Source of the DNA: a virus
IMG/VR virus record: IMGVR_UViG_3300005524_000010
Location: 1 to 40,334 of that record
Strand: one strand, 5' to 3'
DNA length: 40,334 bases
A model generated the notes under the pieces. It saw only the letters and a list, made by a program, of their open reading frames with translations, was not told the origin of the DNA and did no database searches. Position numbers and translations under genes: made by a program. Shown here piece by piece: positions 15,899 through 22,673 of the stretch (the first letter of the stretch is position 1; the number at the start of each line of letters is the position of its first letter).

Positions 15899-16539
15899 CT
15901 AGATCATCTCCCGGTTCATGCGGTTCACCCAGGCCGACAGCTCGACGATGGCAGCGGTCTCGTCACCCTCGAACTCGTCCTCGTCCCAGTCCTCCGGCCA
16001 CACGGCCGCGGTCAAGCGCTCGACCTCCTGCGGCTCCTTGCCGGCCTGGGCGAGGAGAACGTCGGCCTGAGCGGCGCGGTCGTACAGCACCGCCCAGGCG
16101 GCGTCCATGACCTCGGTGGCACTCATGTTGCCCAACTCCCCGTGGTGCCCAGCAAGCGTCAGGCGGCCGTGGAGGTAGTGCGCTTCCCCTGCGACCCAGG
16201 CGCTGAGCGCTTGGGTCGCTCGGTAGGGCGGGCTAGGACGTGCTCGGACACGTACTCGACCAGCGCCTGGATGCGCTCGAGGGTGAGCGGGCTGTCCTCG
16301 GCGTGGAGCAGGGCGCAGAAGTCCTCACCCTCCTCGGGGACGAGGACAGCCCGGAAGAACGGCTCGACTTGCACGATGGCCTGGGCGTCGTCCTTGGCAC
16401 CCACCAGCCTGGCCACAGTGTCGAAGGGAACGGCACCAGCGGTCCGACAATGCCAGTGCCGGCCGCCCAGGCGAAACTGGCAGGCCACCTCGCTTGGCAC
16501 CTCGATGGCATCGAGGTCGAGTTCGGGGACGGTGCTCAT
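15899..16539 (-). CDS. Tail assembly chaperone fusion (gpGT-like) by -1 frameshift, about 213 aa
   Basis: The region after the first chaperone gene stays open in the -1 frame and continues without a break into the 78-codon frame ending at 15899. If ribosomes slip -1 near the GGGGAAG stretch at 16183-16189, the product keeps about 118 residues of the first protein. It then adds EAHYLHGRLTLAGHHGELG and MSATEVMDAAWAVLYDRAA, ending in a Glu/Asp-rich helical tail. This arrangement is conserved in siphophages just before the tape measure gene. The heptamer is not fully canonical because the A-site pairing is poor, so the exact slip base is uncertain. The ATG near 16126 with GGGGAG upstream could also allow separate translation. 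Confidence 0.72.
16159..16539 (-). CDS. Tail assembly chaperone (gpG-like), 126 aa
   Basis: ATG at 16539 forms an ATGA overlap with the major tail protein stop. The product (MSTVPELDLDAIEVPSEVAC through ERIQALVEYVSEHVLARPTE) has the size and mixed alpha/beta look of first-frame tail chaperones. It ends in a basic Ser/Thr tail (GSQGKRTTSTAA), where the slip to the -1 frame is expected. The place between tail tube and tape measure genes is diagnostic. Confidence 0.85.
   Translation of the reverse strand: MSTVPELDLDAIEVPSEVACQFRLGGRHWHCRTAGAVPFDTVARLVGAKDDAQAIVQVEPFFRAVLVPEEGEDFCALLHAEDSPLTLERIQALVEYVSEHVLARPTERPKRSAPGSQGKRTTSTAA
16183..16189 (-). promoter_or_regulatory. Candidate -1 translational frameshift site GGGGAAG
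   Basis: Read on the minus strand, the zero-frame codons are CAG GGG AAG CGC. Slippage of the GGG codon by one base gives GGG again in the -1 frame, which then stays open into the downstream chaperone segment. The zero frame stops 8 codons later. Related G-rich slippery sequences are known in siphophage tail genes, but the AAG to GAA repairing is weak, so the call rests mostly on gene layout. Confidence 0.5.
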
Positions 16540-17135
16540 GAGGCCAGGTTGGCGTTGTGGATGAACCGGTAGGGCTCTGCCGTCGGCGGCTTCTCGCAGG
16601 AGAACTGGCAAGCGTAGGTGGCAAAGGCGTTGCCCTTGCGAAAGGACATCTGCATGTTCCCGTCCTGCCAGCACTGTCGGAGGATCAGCCGAGCGAACGG
16701 GTCGACGCCGGAGCTGGCACCCTTGGGGAGAGCGTCCCAGCCGATCATGACCCGGACCTCGGTACCGGGCACCGGTGGCTCGGTCCACAGCGAACCATCA
16801 GGGTTCGTGCCGGTCGCGGCGGTGTTATAGGCAACGGGGTTGGCACCCAGGTTGAGAGCCAGCCGCAGGTTCTGGGCCGTGAACTCAGCCAGGGCGAAGG
16901 TCGCCCGTGCCACCTTGTCGGTGGTCACGTTGCGTACGGCGTAGATCTCCTCCTCCGGAGTGATGGCGGCGGCGGTGGTCTGGTCCTCGAACTGGGTGCC
17001 CTGCTGGGTGTAGCCCAGCATGATCCAGCCCGTCGGCCACACGCCGGTGACAGAGGTTGGTTCGGTGGTCCCGAGCGGCGCCGCGTACAGCGTCCCCGGG
17101 AATGCCTTGATGTTGGGACCGGAAAAGACGGCCAT
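16536..17135 (-). CDS. Major tail protein (tail tube), 199 aa
   Basis: ATG at 17135 has AAGGAG at optimal distance. The sequence MAVFSGPNIKAFPGTLYAAP, then LGYTQQGTQFEDQTTAAAIT, VRNVTTDKVARATFALAEF and a beta-rich C-terminus fits the tube-forming protein of long-tailed phages. The gene sits between tail terminator and chaperones. It is the only tail gene with a sizeable untranslated leader containing hairpins (17136-17236), as expected for separately controlled high expression. Confidence 0.86.
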   Translation of the reverse strand: MAVFSGPNIKAFPGTLYAAPLGTTEPTSVTGVWPTGWIMLGYTQQGTQFEDQTTAAAITPEEEIYAVRNVTTDKVARATFALAEFTAQNLRLALNLGANPVAYNTAATGTNPDGSLWTEPPVPGTEVRVMIGWDALPKGASSGVDPFARLILRQCWQDGNMQMSFRKGNAFATYACQFSCEKPPTAEPYRFIHNANLAS

Positions 17136-17221
17136 GAACGTGCTCCTTGTCTGCCGAAGCGGGCGGGATGGTTCTGCCGGCGGACCGGCGTGCTGCGTCT
17201 GCCGGCGAGCCGGCGGTTACC

Positions 17222-17239
17222 AGCGCCCCGAGGGCGCTA
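17222..17239 (-). terminator. Hairpin overlapping the tail-terminator stop codon, upstream of the tail tube gene
   Basis: On the minus strand GCGCCC-TCG-GGGCGC makes a 6-bp perfect GC stem directly at the TAG of the tail terminator gene. No T-run follows. The rest of the 101-nt gap is GC-rich, with repeated GCCGGC elements that can pair, and then the AAGGAG of the tail tube gene. It could be a weak terminator, an RNA-stability element or a processing site. Confidence 0.4.
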
Positions 17240-17716
17240 GATCGTGGACCCGGAGGCGATGGTCGAAGCGGTCATGCTCATGACCACTCGGGGCCATCCA
17301 GTCTCCGGGTCGGGGGCGTCGATGGTGCCGCTCACCTGCGCATTGAGCAGCAGGCACCCGTCAGGCGGGTTGAGCGGGAGAGACGCCGAGGGAAGGTCGT
17401 GCAATACGGAGGTCACAGCCAGCACGAGCTGGCGCAGGCTGGCGTACTGCCTGGGGGCTCCGACCCAGCATTCCAGCGTGAGCCGGGCATCGTCGATGGG
17501 CACCTCACTGTTGGCCCTCGGCCCTCCACCATGCCGGTAGAGCCGGATGGCCGGGGTGGAAGCCTGGGCATCCTTGGGCGAGAACAGGAAGTCGGGGAGG
17601 CGGAAGAACACCCGGCCCTGGTGCAGCGGCTGGAGCAGTGAGTTGGCCCTGAGCCATGCCCGCATGTCGGCCAGGGTGTCGGGGAAGATGACCTGGGTGC
17701 CGGGAAGGATGGCCAC
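17237..17716 (-). CDS. Tail terminator-like protein, 159 aa
   Basis: GTG at 17716 directly follows the TAA of the HK97-gp10-like gene. The protein (DTLADMRAWLRANSLLQPLH, RVFFRLPDFLFSPKDAQAST, then ARLTLECWVGAPRQYASLRQ and a strand-rich end) has the size and order expected of minor tail or tail-terminator proteins. These cap the tail tube at the head side. The assignment depends strongly on position just before the tail tube gene. Confidence 0.72.
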   Translation of the reverse strand: MAILPGTQVIFPDTLADMRAWLRANSLLQPLHQGRVFFRLPDFLFSPKDAQASTPAIRLYRHGGGPRANSEVPIDDARLTLECWVGAPRQYASLRQLVLAVTSVLHDLPSASLPLNPPDGCLLLNAQVSGTIDAPDPETGWPRVVMSMTASTIASGSTI

Positions 17717-18181
17717 TTAGAAGCCTGGGCCGTGGAGCGGGTTGTCCGAGCCGGCAGCCACCAGCGCCGGCCTCAGGTACGGTCGAGGTGCCATATAGGA
17801 AGTTCCGACCTCGACAAAACGGCTGTAGTACAGGTCGGTCCCGATGTCCCAGGAGGGACCCGGGTCCTCCGGCCCGGGCTCGTGGCGGATGGAGTCCCGG
17901 AGCATGCCGGTGTCGATGGCCGGGGGCGCTCCAGGCAGGCTGGAACGGTGCCCGGAAGGCGGCCCGAACATCCAGAGCCGCCCTGGCGTGTACCGAGGCA
18001 CGCCCCGCAGGCGGGTGCGCACGATCTCGGGCCACATGACGCCGGCGCCGACCGAGCTGGCCAGCTCCTTGGCCATCGCCTCCACGTTCTCGGCCCGCCG
18101 CTCCATGTCGACGCCCACCGGGCCGTCGGGGGAGTACAGCAGGTCGTCCAGGGCGCCTTCGTCGATCTGGATGTCAGCCAC
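17717..18181 (-). CDS. HK97-gp10-like head-tail joining protein, 154 aa
   Basis: GTG at 18181 has GGGAGG six bases upstream. An ATG further upstream in this frame would run into the divergent plus-strand promoter and is unlikely. The C-terminus AIDTGMLRDSIRHE, YYSRFVEVGTSYMAPRPYLR matches the conserved end of HK97 gp10-type minor structural proteins. The N-terminus is helical. The gene resumes the structural operon after the plus-strand island. Confidence 0.85.
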   Translation of the reverse strand: MADIQIDEGALDDLLYSPDGPVGVDMERRAENVEAMAKELASSVGAGVMWPEIVRTRLRGVPRYTPGRLWMFGPPSGHRSSLPGAPPAIDTGMLRDSIRHEPGPEDPGPSWDIGTDLYYSRFVEVGTSYMAPRPYLRPALVAAGSDNPLHGPGF

Positions 18182-18212
18182 AGGCTTCCTCCCGTCCTGT
18201 GTAGACCGCCGG

Positions 18213-18241
18213 TTGACAAGATGTAACCAGCGGTATATGGT
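18213..18241 (+). promoter_or_regulatory. Sigma70-type promoter of the plus-strand island, probably leaderless
   Basis: A perfect -35 TTGACA at 18213-18218 is followed after 17 bp by TATGGT at 18236-18241, which keeps the TAnnnT core. Transcription should begin about 7 bases later, at or next to the A of the ATG at 18249, giving a leaderless message as is frequent in actinobacteria. An alternative -10, TATATG at 18234, has a 15-bp spacer and is less likely. The site lies in the divergent gap between the gp10-like gene and the HTH gene. Confidence 0.75.
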
Positions 18242-18248
18242 GAGAGGC

Positions 18249-18452
18249 ATGACAAGCGACAAGGTGAGCAGCCCCGTAGGCCTCAAAGAGATCGCCGAGA
18301 AGCTCGGGGTGCGCCACTCCACCGCCAAAATGTGGCACTACCGGGGTGTGCTGCCAAAGCCCGTTGGCACAGTCTCGGGTGCCCCATGCTGGGACTGGGC
18401 CGATGTGAAGGCTTGGGCCAGGGCGACAAACCGACTGAGTCCTGAGTCATGA
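18249..18452 (+). CDS. Excisionase/AlpA-like helix-turn-helix protein, 67 aa
   Basis: This is the first gene of a plus-strand island inside the minus-strand structural operon. Residues 11-60 read GLKEIAEKLGVRHSTAKMWH, then YRGVLPKPVG and PCWDWADVKAWARA. That is a winged-helix fold of the MerR/excisionase type (helix-turn-helix at 13-32, W-x-W-x-D-V-x-x-W end). ATG at 18249 lies at the predicted transcription start, so no Shine-Dalgarno is needed; another in-frame ATG at 18237 falls within the -10 element. It may regulate its own promoter and the downstream lipoprotein. It ends in an ATGA overlap with the next gene. Confidence 0.85.
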   Translation: MTSDKVSSPVGLKEIAEKLGVRHSTAKMWHYRGVLPKPVGTVSGAPCWDWADVKAWARATNRLSPES

Positions 18453-18883
18453 GGGCCGGTCGAACGGCAGCGGGTCTGATGCTGATTCTGGCCGCTGGAG
18501 GCTTGGGCATCGCGGCCTGCGGTGGCAGCACTTCGACGACCAGCAGGCCAGCCAAGAGCAAAGTACCAAAGGCAACGACAGCGCTGACAAAGTCAACCCC
18601 GGTGTGGCAGCAGCCGCTCTACACCGGCCCGTTGAACTTTCGCCAGACCTGCTTGGCACTGCGGTACGACGAGACCGAGTTCAAGAAACTGCACGGCATC
18701 CAGTTCCCGTCCAATATCCAGATGACTGACTTGGCGCGACAGACCACCAGCCAGCCCTTGGCGTCGGGCCTCCGGAAGGTCGTCGGCAGCTTCAATAACC
18801 CGGGGACGTTCGTGGCCAACTGGACGGTCTATGTGAGCGCCTTCTGTGCCGGCGCTGGAGTACCGCTTCCCACACCTAGCTAA
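18449..18883 (+). CDS. Predicted lipoprotein, 144 aa, moron gene
   Basis: ATG at 18449 overlaps the HTH stop (ATGA). Residues 1-24 form a lipoprotein signal: MRAGRTAAGLMLILAAGG, then LGIAAC with the lipobox Cys at 24. A Ser/Thr/Lys-rich linker follows, then a folded region with LNFRQTCLALRYDETEFKKL and Cys near the end (VSAFCAGAG), possibly a disulfide. The product should be anchored outside the cytoplasmic membrane. Base composition is visibly less GC-rich than flanking structural genes, a sign of separate origin. Phage lipoproteins in such islands often act in superinfection exclusion or lysogenic conversion. No family was recognised. Confidence 0.8.
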   Translation: MRAGRTAAGLMLILAAGGLGIAACGGSTSTTSRPAKSKVPKATTALTKSTPVWQQPLYTGPLNFRQTCLALRYDETEFKKLHGIQFPSNIQMTDLARQTTSQPLASGLRKVVGSFNNPGTFVANWTVYVSAFCAGAGVPLPTPS

Positions 18884-18892
18884 ACTGTCGGG

Positions 18893-19144
18893 GTGCGCCT
18901 TCGCACCCTCGGCTGGGTGTTCCTCCTCTGTGGGCTGCTCACCTATCCGATGGTCGTGTGCTTCATCCTGGGCGGTGCCGGGTTGGCGATGCTCACCATC
19001 GGCACCGCCCTTCCGCTAAGGCGCCAGGAGCAGCCTGCTCCCGTCGATCGGGAAGTCGCCATTGCCAAAGCCGAGGAAGGGCTGCTGGTCGATGGCGTCC
19101 TGGACGTCGCACGCCGGCTCAGGTCGCTCCAGACACCATCCTGA
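18893..19144 (+). CDS. Small membrane protein, 83 aa, third gene of the plus-strand island
   Basis: GTG at 18893 starts 9 nt after the lipoprotein stop. Residues 5-43 are strongly hydrophobic (LGWVFLLCGLLTYPMVVCFI, then LGGAGLAMLTIGTALPL) and should form two short or one long membrane segment. The C-terminal half is a charged helix (REVAIAKAEEGLLVDGVLDV) facing the cytoplasm. The last 26 nt overlap the end of a minus-strand head gene, a tail-to-tail convergent overlap, so transcription from both sides collides here. Confidence 0.65.
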   Translation: MRLRTLGWVFLLCGLLTYPMVVCFILGGAGLAMLTIGTALPLRRQEQPAPVDREVAIAKAEEGLLVDGVLDVARRLRSLQTPS

Positions 19145-19463
19145 GTCCCCCCTGCACGTGGTCCAGCCCGAAGGCGTCGAAGGGCAGCGCCCATAGCACC
19201 GTCCAGGCGTTCCCGGCCGAGTCAGTCACGGTGTCGCCGGCCTGGATGTCGCAGGGATCACAGGTCAGCTTGGCGTCGTACTCCTCTCTCGCTCCTCCCA
19301 CGAGCCCCACGGTGGCCGTCGGCGGCGAGATAACCGCCCGGACGCCGGAGGCGACAATGGCCGTCGAGGTCGTGGACGGATCCAAGTCGTAGGGGTCGGC
19401 CAAGCTGGCGGTATCGGTGGTGCGAGCCACGGCGATGGTCGTGGTGGCGACGGGAATCGTCAT
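19119..19463 (-). CDS. Small head-closure or head-tail adaptor protein, 114 aa
   Basis: ATG at 19463 overlaps the upstream stop as TGATG. The sequence MTIPVATTTIAVARTTDTAS, then PYDLDPSTTSTAIVASGVRA and LTCDPCDIQAGDTVTDSAGN is beta-rich with a CDPC pair. Proteins of this size between the connector genes and gp10-like gene usually close the head (HK97 gp7 position). The family is not recognised with certainty. Its 3' end overlaps the plus-strand membrane gene. Confidence 0.68.
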   Translation of the reverse strand: MTIPVATTTIAVARTTDTASLADPYDLDPSTTSTAIVASGVRAVISPPTATVGLVGGAREEYDAKLTCDPCDIQAGDTVTDSAGNAWTVLWALPFDAFGLDHVQGGLRMVSGAT

Positions 19464-20170
19464 CAGATCACCCCGATAGTGGCGTTGTCCACGGTGCCGG
19501 CTCCAGGATGAGCTGGACCAGCGGTACAGGCACAACGGCTATGGACCTGGCCCGGATACCCGATGAGCGGTGGGTAGCGTACGTCGAAGTTGTGACCCGC
19601 GGCGGCCACACACTCCCTGGTATGGGTCCGAGCATTCCCCAAGTACCACCCGAGCACGTCACCATGCTTCCGGGCCGCCTCGTCCACTTGGGCGGCAGCG
19701 GCAGCCCGACGCCGCAGCGCCGCTAGGTGCGCCGCCCACCAGCGCCGCTCGGGACGTAGCGCTTCGGATACGGACTGCCCGGCCACCAGGCGGTCCCTCA
19801 CCCGGAAGGCGGCGGCGGCCAGGAAGGCTGCTCGGTAGGCCAGCTCCTGGCGACGGGTGTGGCGCCCGGCTGGGCCCATCTCCGCCCATCGGCCCACATT
19901 CTGCGGGCCATGGCCGGCCAGGGCGGCCAAGGCAACGGCGGCGACCGGGACGAGCCCCACGGCCACGAGGATCTGCACCAGCTTGGCCGTGAGAGCGGCA
20001 CCAGCCGCCGCTGCTCCGGCGGCAGCGGCCATCAGGCTGGCCAGGATAGTGGCCTGCACATAGGCCACCGAGGGGTTGGCCGGAAGGGCCTGGGGTGGCA
20101 GCGTCGGGGGCTGGCGAGGTGGCCGCCGAGGCTGCTGCTGACTAGCCGGAGGAGCCGGGGATGACGCCAT
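19463..20170 (-). CDS. MuF/SPP1 gp7-like head morphogenesis protein, 235 aa
   Basis: ATG at 20170 overlaps the end of the connector gene by 29 nt. A Pro/Gln-rich start is followed by a hydrophobic Ala-rich stretch (residues 40-88) that could be membrane-active. A helical region and a C-terminal motif come next: GWYLGNARTHTRECVAAAG, NFDVRYPP, and GQVHSRCACTAGPAHPG. The H-x-x-C ... H-x-R-C-x-C pattern is typical of Mu F-like minor head proteins, which are packaged with DNA. The hydrophobic insertion is less usual. Confidence 0.75.
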   Translation of the reverse strand: MASSPAPPASQQQPRRPPRQPPTLPPQALPANPSVAYVQATILASLMAAAAGAAAAGAALTAKLVQILVAVGLVPVAAVALAALAGHGPQNVGRWAEMGPAGRHTRRQELAYRAAFLAAAAFRVRDRLVAGQSVSEALRPERRWWAAHLAALRRRAAAAAQVDEAARKHGDVLGWYLGNARTHTRECVAAAGHNFDVRYPPLIGYPGQVHSRCACTAGPAHPGAGTVDNATIGVI

Positions 20171-20792
20171 AGGACCACCCGTGGGGGTCTCGCTTGGTGA
20201 ATCGGGCTAGGTCCCGACGCAGGCCGGGATCCGACAGCACCATCGAGGACAGGTCGCCCGAGACGCTCACCCCTCCCACGTTGACCGACTTCACCCCTCC
20301 GGGCATGTCCGACAGCGTGGCCGGGTGCAGCATGAACCAGGCCATCTTGGCGATGGCCCGAGCCAGCCGGGGTGGACAGGTCTCGGCCGTATAGCCGCCC
20401 CAGTACTCCACGTCGGTCTGGGGGGGCACGACGCCGACCCAGACCGGCAGCACCGGCACCGGGAAGAACCAGCCCACCCAGATCCCAGCTCCCTGGAGAA
20501 CCGACTCAGTGGGTGCCACGACCTCGGATATCGGCGTGGCCGAGGGGTAGACCATCCCGCTCTTGTAGACGTAGAGGGTCTCGATGTAGTGCCCGAAGAC
20601 GAAGGTACGGGTGCATGCCTCACAGGCCAGTGTGGTCGCCTGGGCCACGGCGTCCTCCACGTCCAGCGACGCTGTGGCAAAGTCCCCGGTGACCTGCTGG
20701 TATTGCTGCACCGACACCAGGGGATCCTGGGCCGGCGTGTCAGGCTGGGGGACGGCGGGGATGGCGAGAGCGACCGGGCTCGGCGTGCTCAC
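20142..20792 (-). CDS. Head-tail connector protein (gp6-like adaptor), 216 aa
   Basis: GTG at 20792 forms a GTGA overlap with the upstream stop and has GGGAG at 5 nt; an ATG one codon earlier is too close to that site. The region VSVQQYQQVTGDFATASLDV, then EDAVAQATTLACEACTRTFV and ARAIAKMAWFMLHPA is typical of DNA-packaging connector proteins: N-terminal helices and a middle beta insertion rich in Trp and Pro. The location after capsid genes agrees. Confidence 0.75.
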   Translation of the reverse strand: MSTPSPVALAIPAVPQPDTPAQDPLVSVQQYQQVTGDFATASLDVEDAVAQATTLACEACTRTFVFGHYIETLYVYKSGMVYPSATPISEVVAPTESVLQGAGIWVGWFFPVPVLPVWVGVVPPQTDVEYWGGYTAETCPPRLARAIAKMAWFMLHPATLSDMPGGVKSVNVGGVSVSGDLSSMVLSDPGLRRDLARFTKRDPHGWSYGVIPGSSG

Positions 20793-21112
20793 CATTGCTC
20801 CCGGTTGTGCGCCGACAGGTGCCGGTACTCCTTGCGACGCCGGTCGATGCGCTCAGGCGATGCTTCGTCCCTGGTCTCCCGGTTGAACAGTTCGGCCTCA
20901 CCCACGAGGTCGTCGTGCTCGTCGGCGGGATACTCGGCGCCTGCCGGGTAGGCCAGCCGGCCGTTCGAGCGCCAGTACATGCGCTGCGTGGCCGTGACGC
21001 TGGCTCCCGGCAGAGACCGAGCGGGAGGGGCGAAGGACGCCATCGTGATGGCGCCCTCCGGCGTACCCTCCTCGACGGGCCGATGCTCCTTCTGGTGGAT
21101 CATGCGGCCCAT
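20789..21112 (-). CDS. Hypothetical head-region protein, 107 aa
   Basis: ATG at 21112 with AAGGAG nine bases upstream is preferred over an upstream GTG at 21160, because the extra codons have poor third-position GC and no ribosome binding site. The product is polar, with ASFAPPARSLPGASVTATQR, RLAYPAGAEYPADEHDDLVG and a charged C-terminus (ERIDRRRKEYRHLSAHNREQ). It lies between capsid and connector, a place often held by small capsid-associated proteins. No family was recognised. Confidence 0.6.
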   Translation of the reverse strand: MGRMIHQKEHRPVEEGTPEGAITMASFAPPARSLPGASVTATQRMYWRSNGRLAYPAGAEYPADEHDDLVGEAELFNRETRDEASPERIDRRRKEYRHLSAHNREQW

Positions 21113-21188
21113 GCGATCACGCTCCTTCCAGCCGATGGGACGTGCACTAGAACTCAGCACTACTCCGTAGCGAGCACCAGGACTGTCC

Positions 21189-22478
21189 TTAGGACAACGT
21201 GACCTCTACAAACAGGTCTGGACGGGGGACAAGTAGGCCGACACGCTCCTCGCACAAGAGCAACACCAGGTTCTGCTCGGCGTAGCGCTCGGAGTAGATG
21301 GCCACGTTGACCTGCTCCCGGTCGGCGATGATCGCTCCCCGCTGGAAGTCGGCCACCAGCGCCGAGCCGGCCGGCTTGGCACGGGTCCGGTAGCTGGGCA
21401 CGCCCCACACGGTGAGCGGCAGGGCGTTGAACGGCGTACCGGCGTCGAAGGTGCCGGAGCCTCCTGCCGCCCGGGCGGTGAACATGGCCCAGGCGTTGGT
21501 GGGGTTGAGCACCACGGCGGTGGGCGCCCCGTCGGCCAGTTCCACGTCGGCGAAACCCATGCCGATGCTCTGGGCGTAGTACGTGGCGCCGGCCCCGAGA
21601 GCTGCCTGGGTCTGGAGACCAGGCGTGTTCAGGATGCCCTCGATGTCGGGGTACGTGCCACTGCCCTGCAGGAACTCCCAGTCCTCCTTGAACTTCACCA
21701 GGTAGGGCAGACGGATGTTGACGTACTGCACCAGCGCCGGTGAGTCGGTGAAGAGCTGCTTGGACAGCGTCATGGTCGTGGCCAGCGTGGTCACGTAGGC
21801 GATGGCGCCCTGCATGTTCGGGCTGGCCGACGGCTTGGTATTGCCCTCGGCCACGGCACTGGCGGCCAGCTCCGACTCGGTCGGGGCCAGCTCCCGGACA
21901 TAGGGGATCTGTGGCACCTGGGTCGTCATCTTGGGGATGAGGTCCCGCAGGTACAGCTTGGCCTGCCGGGGGATGGGGGCGATGGGCTGGGCCACCGGCA
22001 GCAGCATCCCCGCCCCAGTCGAGTCGTACTGGTTGGGGAACGTGGTCGAGGGCCCGGTGGCGCCCCACTCGTCGATACCGGCTCGGGTCTCGACATAGAG
22101 CCCGGGGTTCTCCGAGCGCGACTTGCCGGGTGGCACAGGCGGGGTCGGGCAGCCTCGATCGACCCAGGCCCGGAACTCAGGGCTCTCGACCACGGCGTTG
22201 AAGCCGCGGGGTTCGCGCTGGCCACCGACGCCCTGGGTGGCGACGACCTTGGCCTGGTCCCGGCGCTCGATGGCAAGCACGGCGGTGAGGTCGGCGTCCA
22301 GGGTCTTGACCTCTTCGATCATGGCCTTGAACTCGTCGGATGCCCGGCGCTCGGGCGTCACGTCGGTGAACTCGTTACGCAGCTCGGTGAGCCGCTTGAC
22401 GATGTCGTCGGCGGTTCGGTCCTTCCCCGGACCGGGCATGACGACAGTGCCCTCGGGTGAGATGGTAGGTGCAGGCAT
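21189..22478 (-). CDS. HK97-fold major capsid protein, 429 aa
   Basis: ATG at 22478 has AAGGAG at 7 nt. The N-terminal 100 residues are a charged helical delta (scaffold) domain (ADDIVKRLTELRNEFTDVTP), expected to be removed by the upstream protease. The rest shows HK97 landmarks: LRDLIPKMTTQVPQIPYVRE, SAVAEGNTKPSASPNMQGAI, LSKQLFTDSPALVQYVNIRL, LQGSGTYPDIEGILNTPG and a final AIYSERYAEQNLVLLLCEER. It forms the icosahedral shell. Unusually, a cassette of modification genes and a tRNA separates it from protease and portal. Confidence 0.93.
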   Translation of the reverse strand: MPAPTISPEGTVVMPGPGKDRTADDIVKRLTELRNEFTDVTPERRASDEFKAMIEEVKTLDADLTAVLAIERRDQAKVVATQGVGGQREPRGFNAVVESPEFRAWVDRGCPTPPVPPGKSRSENPGLYVETRAGIDEWGATGPSTTFPNQYDSTGAGMLLPVAQPIAPIPRQAKLYLRDLIPKMTTQVPQIPYVRELAPTESELAASAVAEGNTKPSASPNMQGAIAYVTTLATTMTLSKQLFTDSPALVQYVNIRLPYLVKFKEDWEFLQGSGTYPDIEGILNTPGLQTQAALGAGATYYAQSIGMGFADVELADGAPTAVVLNPTNAWAMFTARAAGGSGTFDAGTPFNALPLTVWGVPSYRTRAKPAGSALVADFQRGAIIADREQVNVAIYSERYAEQNLVLLLCEERVGLLVPRPDLFVEVTLS

Positions 22479-22567
22479 GGTGATGCTCCTTGCAGGCGCG
22501 CGCCGCTAGAGGCGCTGGCTTTCAGGTGCGCCCAGACCAAGCACGGCCGGCCTGCAGGCGACAGGTT

Positions 22568-22590
22568 GAGCGAGCCCTATGGCTCAGCTC
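22568..22590 (-). other. Stem-loop immediately 3' of the tRNA and upstream of the capsid gene
   Basis: On the minus strand GAGC-T-GAGCC-ATAG-GGCTC-GCTC folds into a nine-pair stem with one bulged T and a four-base loop, beginning two bases after tRNA position 73. No T-run follows, so it is not a classic intrinsic terminator. It could protect or process the transcript between the tRNA and capsid message. The rest of the gap to the capsid start has a clear AAGGAG but no promoter I can support. Confidence 0.6.
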
Positions 22591-22591
22591 G

Positions 22592-22665
22592 TGGCGGGGG
22601 TCGGACTCGAACCGACGGCCTCCGGGTTATGGGCCCGGCGCGCTACCTAGCTGCGCTACCCCGCT
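22592..22665 (-). tRNA. tRNA-Met(CAT), initiator-like
   Basis: A full cloverleaf can be drawn: acceptor 5' AGCGGGG with 3' CCCCGCC, D stem GCGC/GCGC, anticodon stem CCGGG/CCCGG with loop CCCATAA, T stem GTCGG/CCGAC with loop TTCGAGT, discriminator A. The anticodon is CAT. The first acceptor pair is an A1-C72 mismatch and the anticodon stem ends in three G-C pairs, both hallmarks of initiator tRNA. The D-stem C11-G24 pair is elongator-like, and position 33 is C instead of the universal U. CCA is not encoded. It sits between the methyltransferase and capsid genes. Confidence 0.9.
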
Positions 22666-22673
22666 CCGAAAGG

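Noticed and set aside
21113-21160. GTG start at 21160 for the 107-aa head-region protein
   Set aside because: The extra codons have poor third-position GC and no ribosome binding site, while the ATG at 21112 has AAGGAG.
21165-21188. Terminator after the capsid gene
   Set aside because: The inverted repeat GTCCT/AGGAC is only 5 bp with a one-base centre and no T-run.
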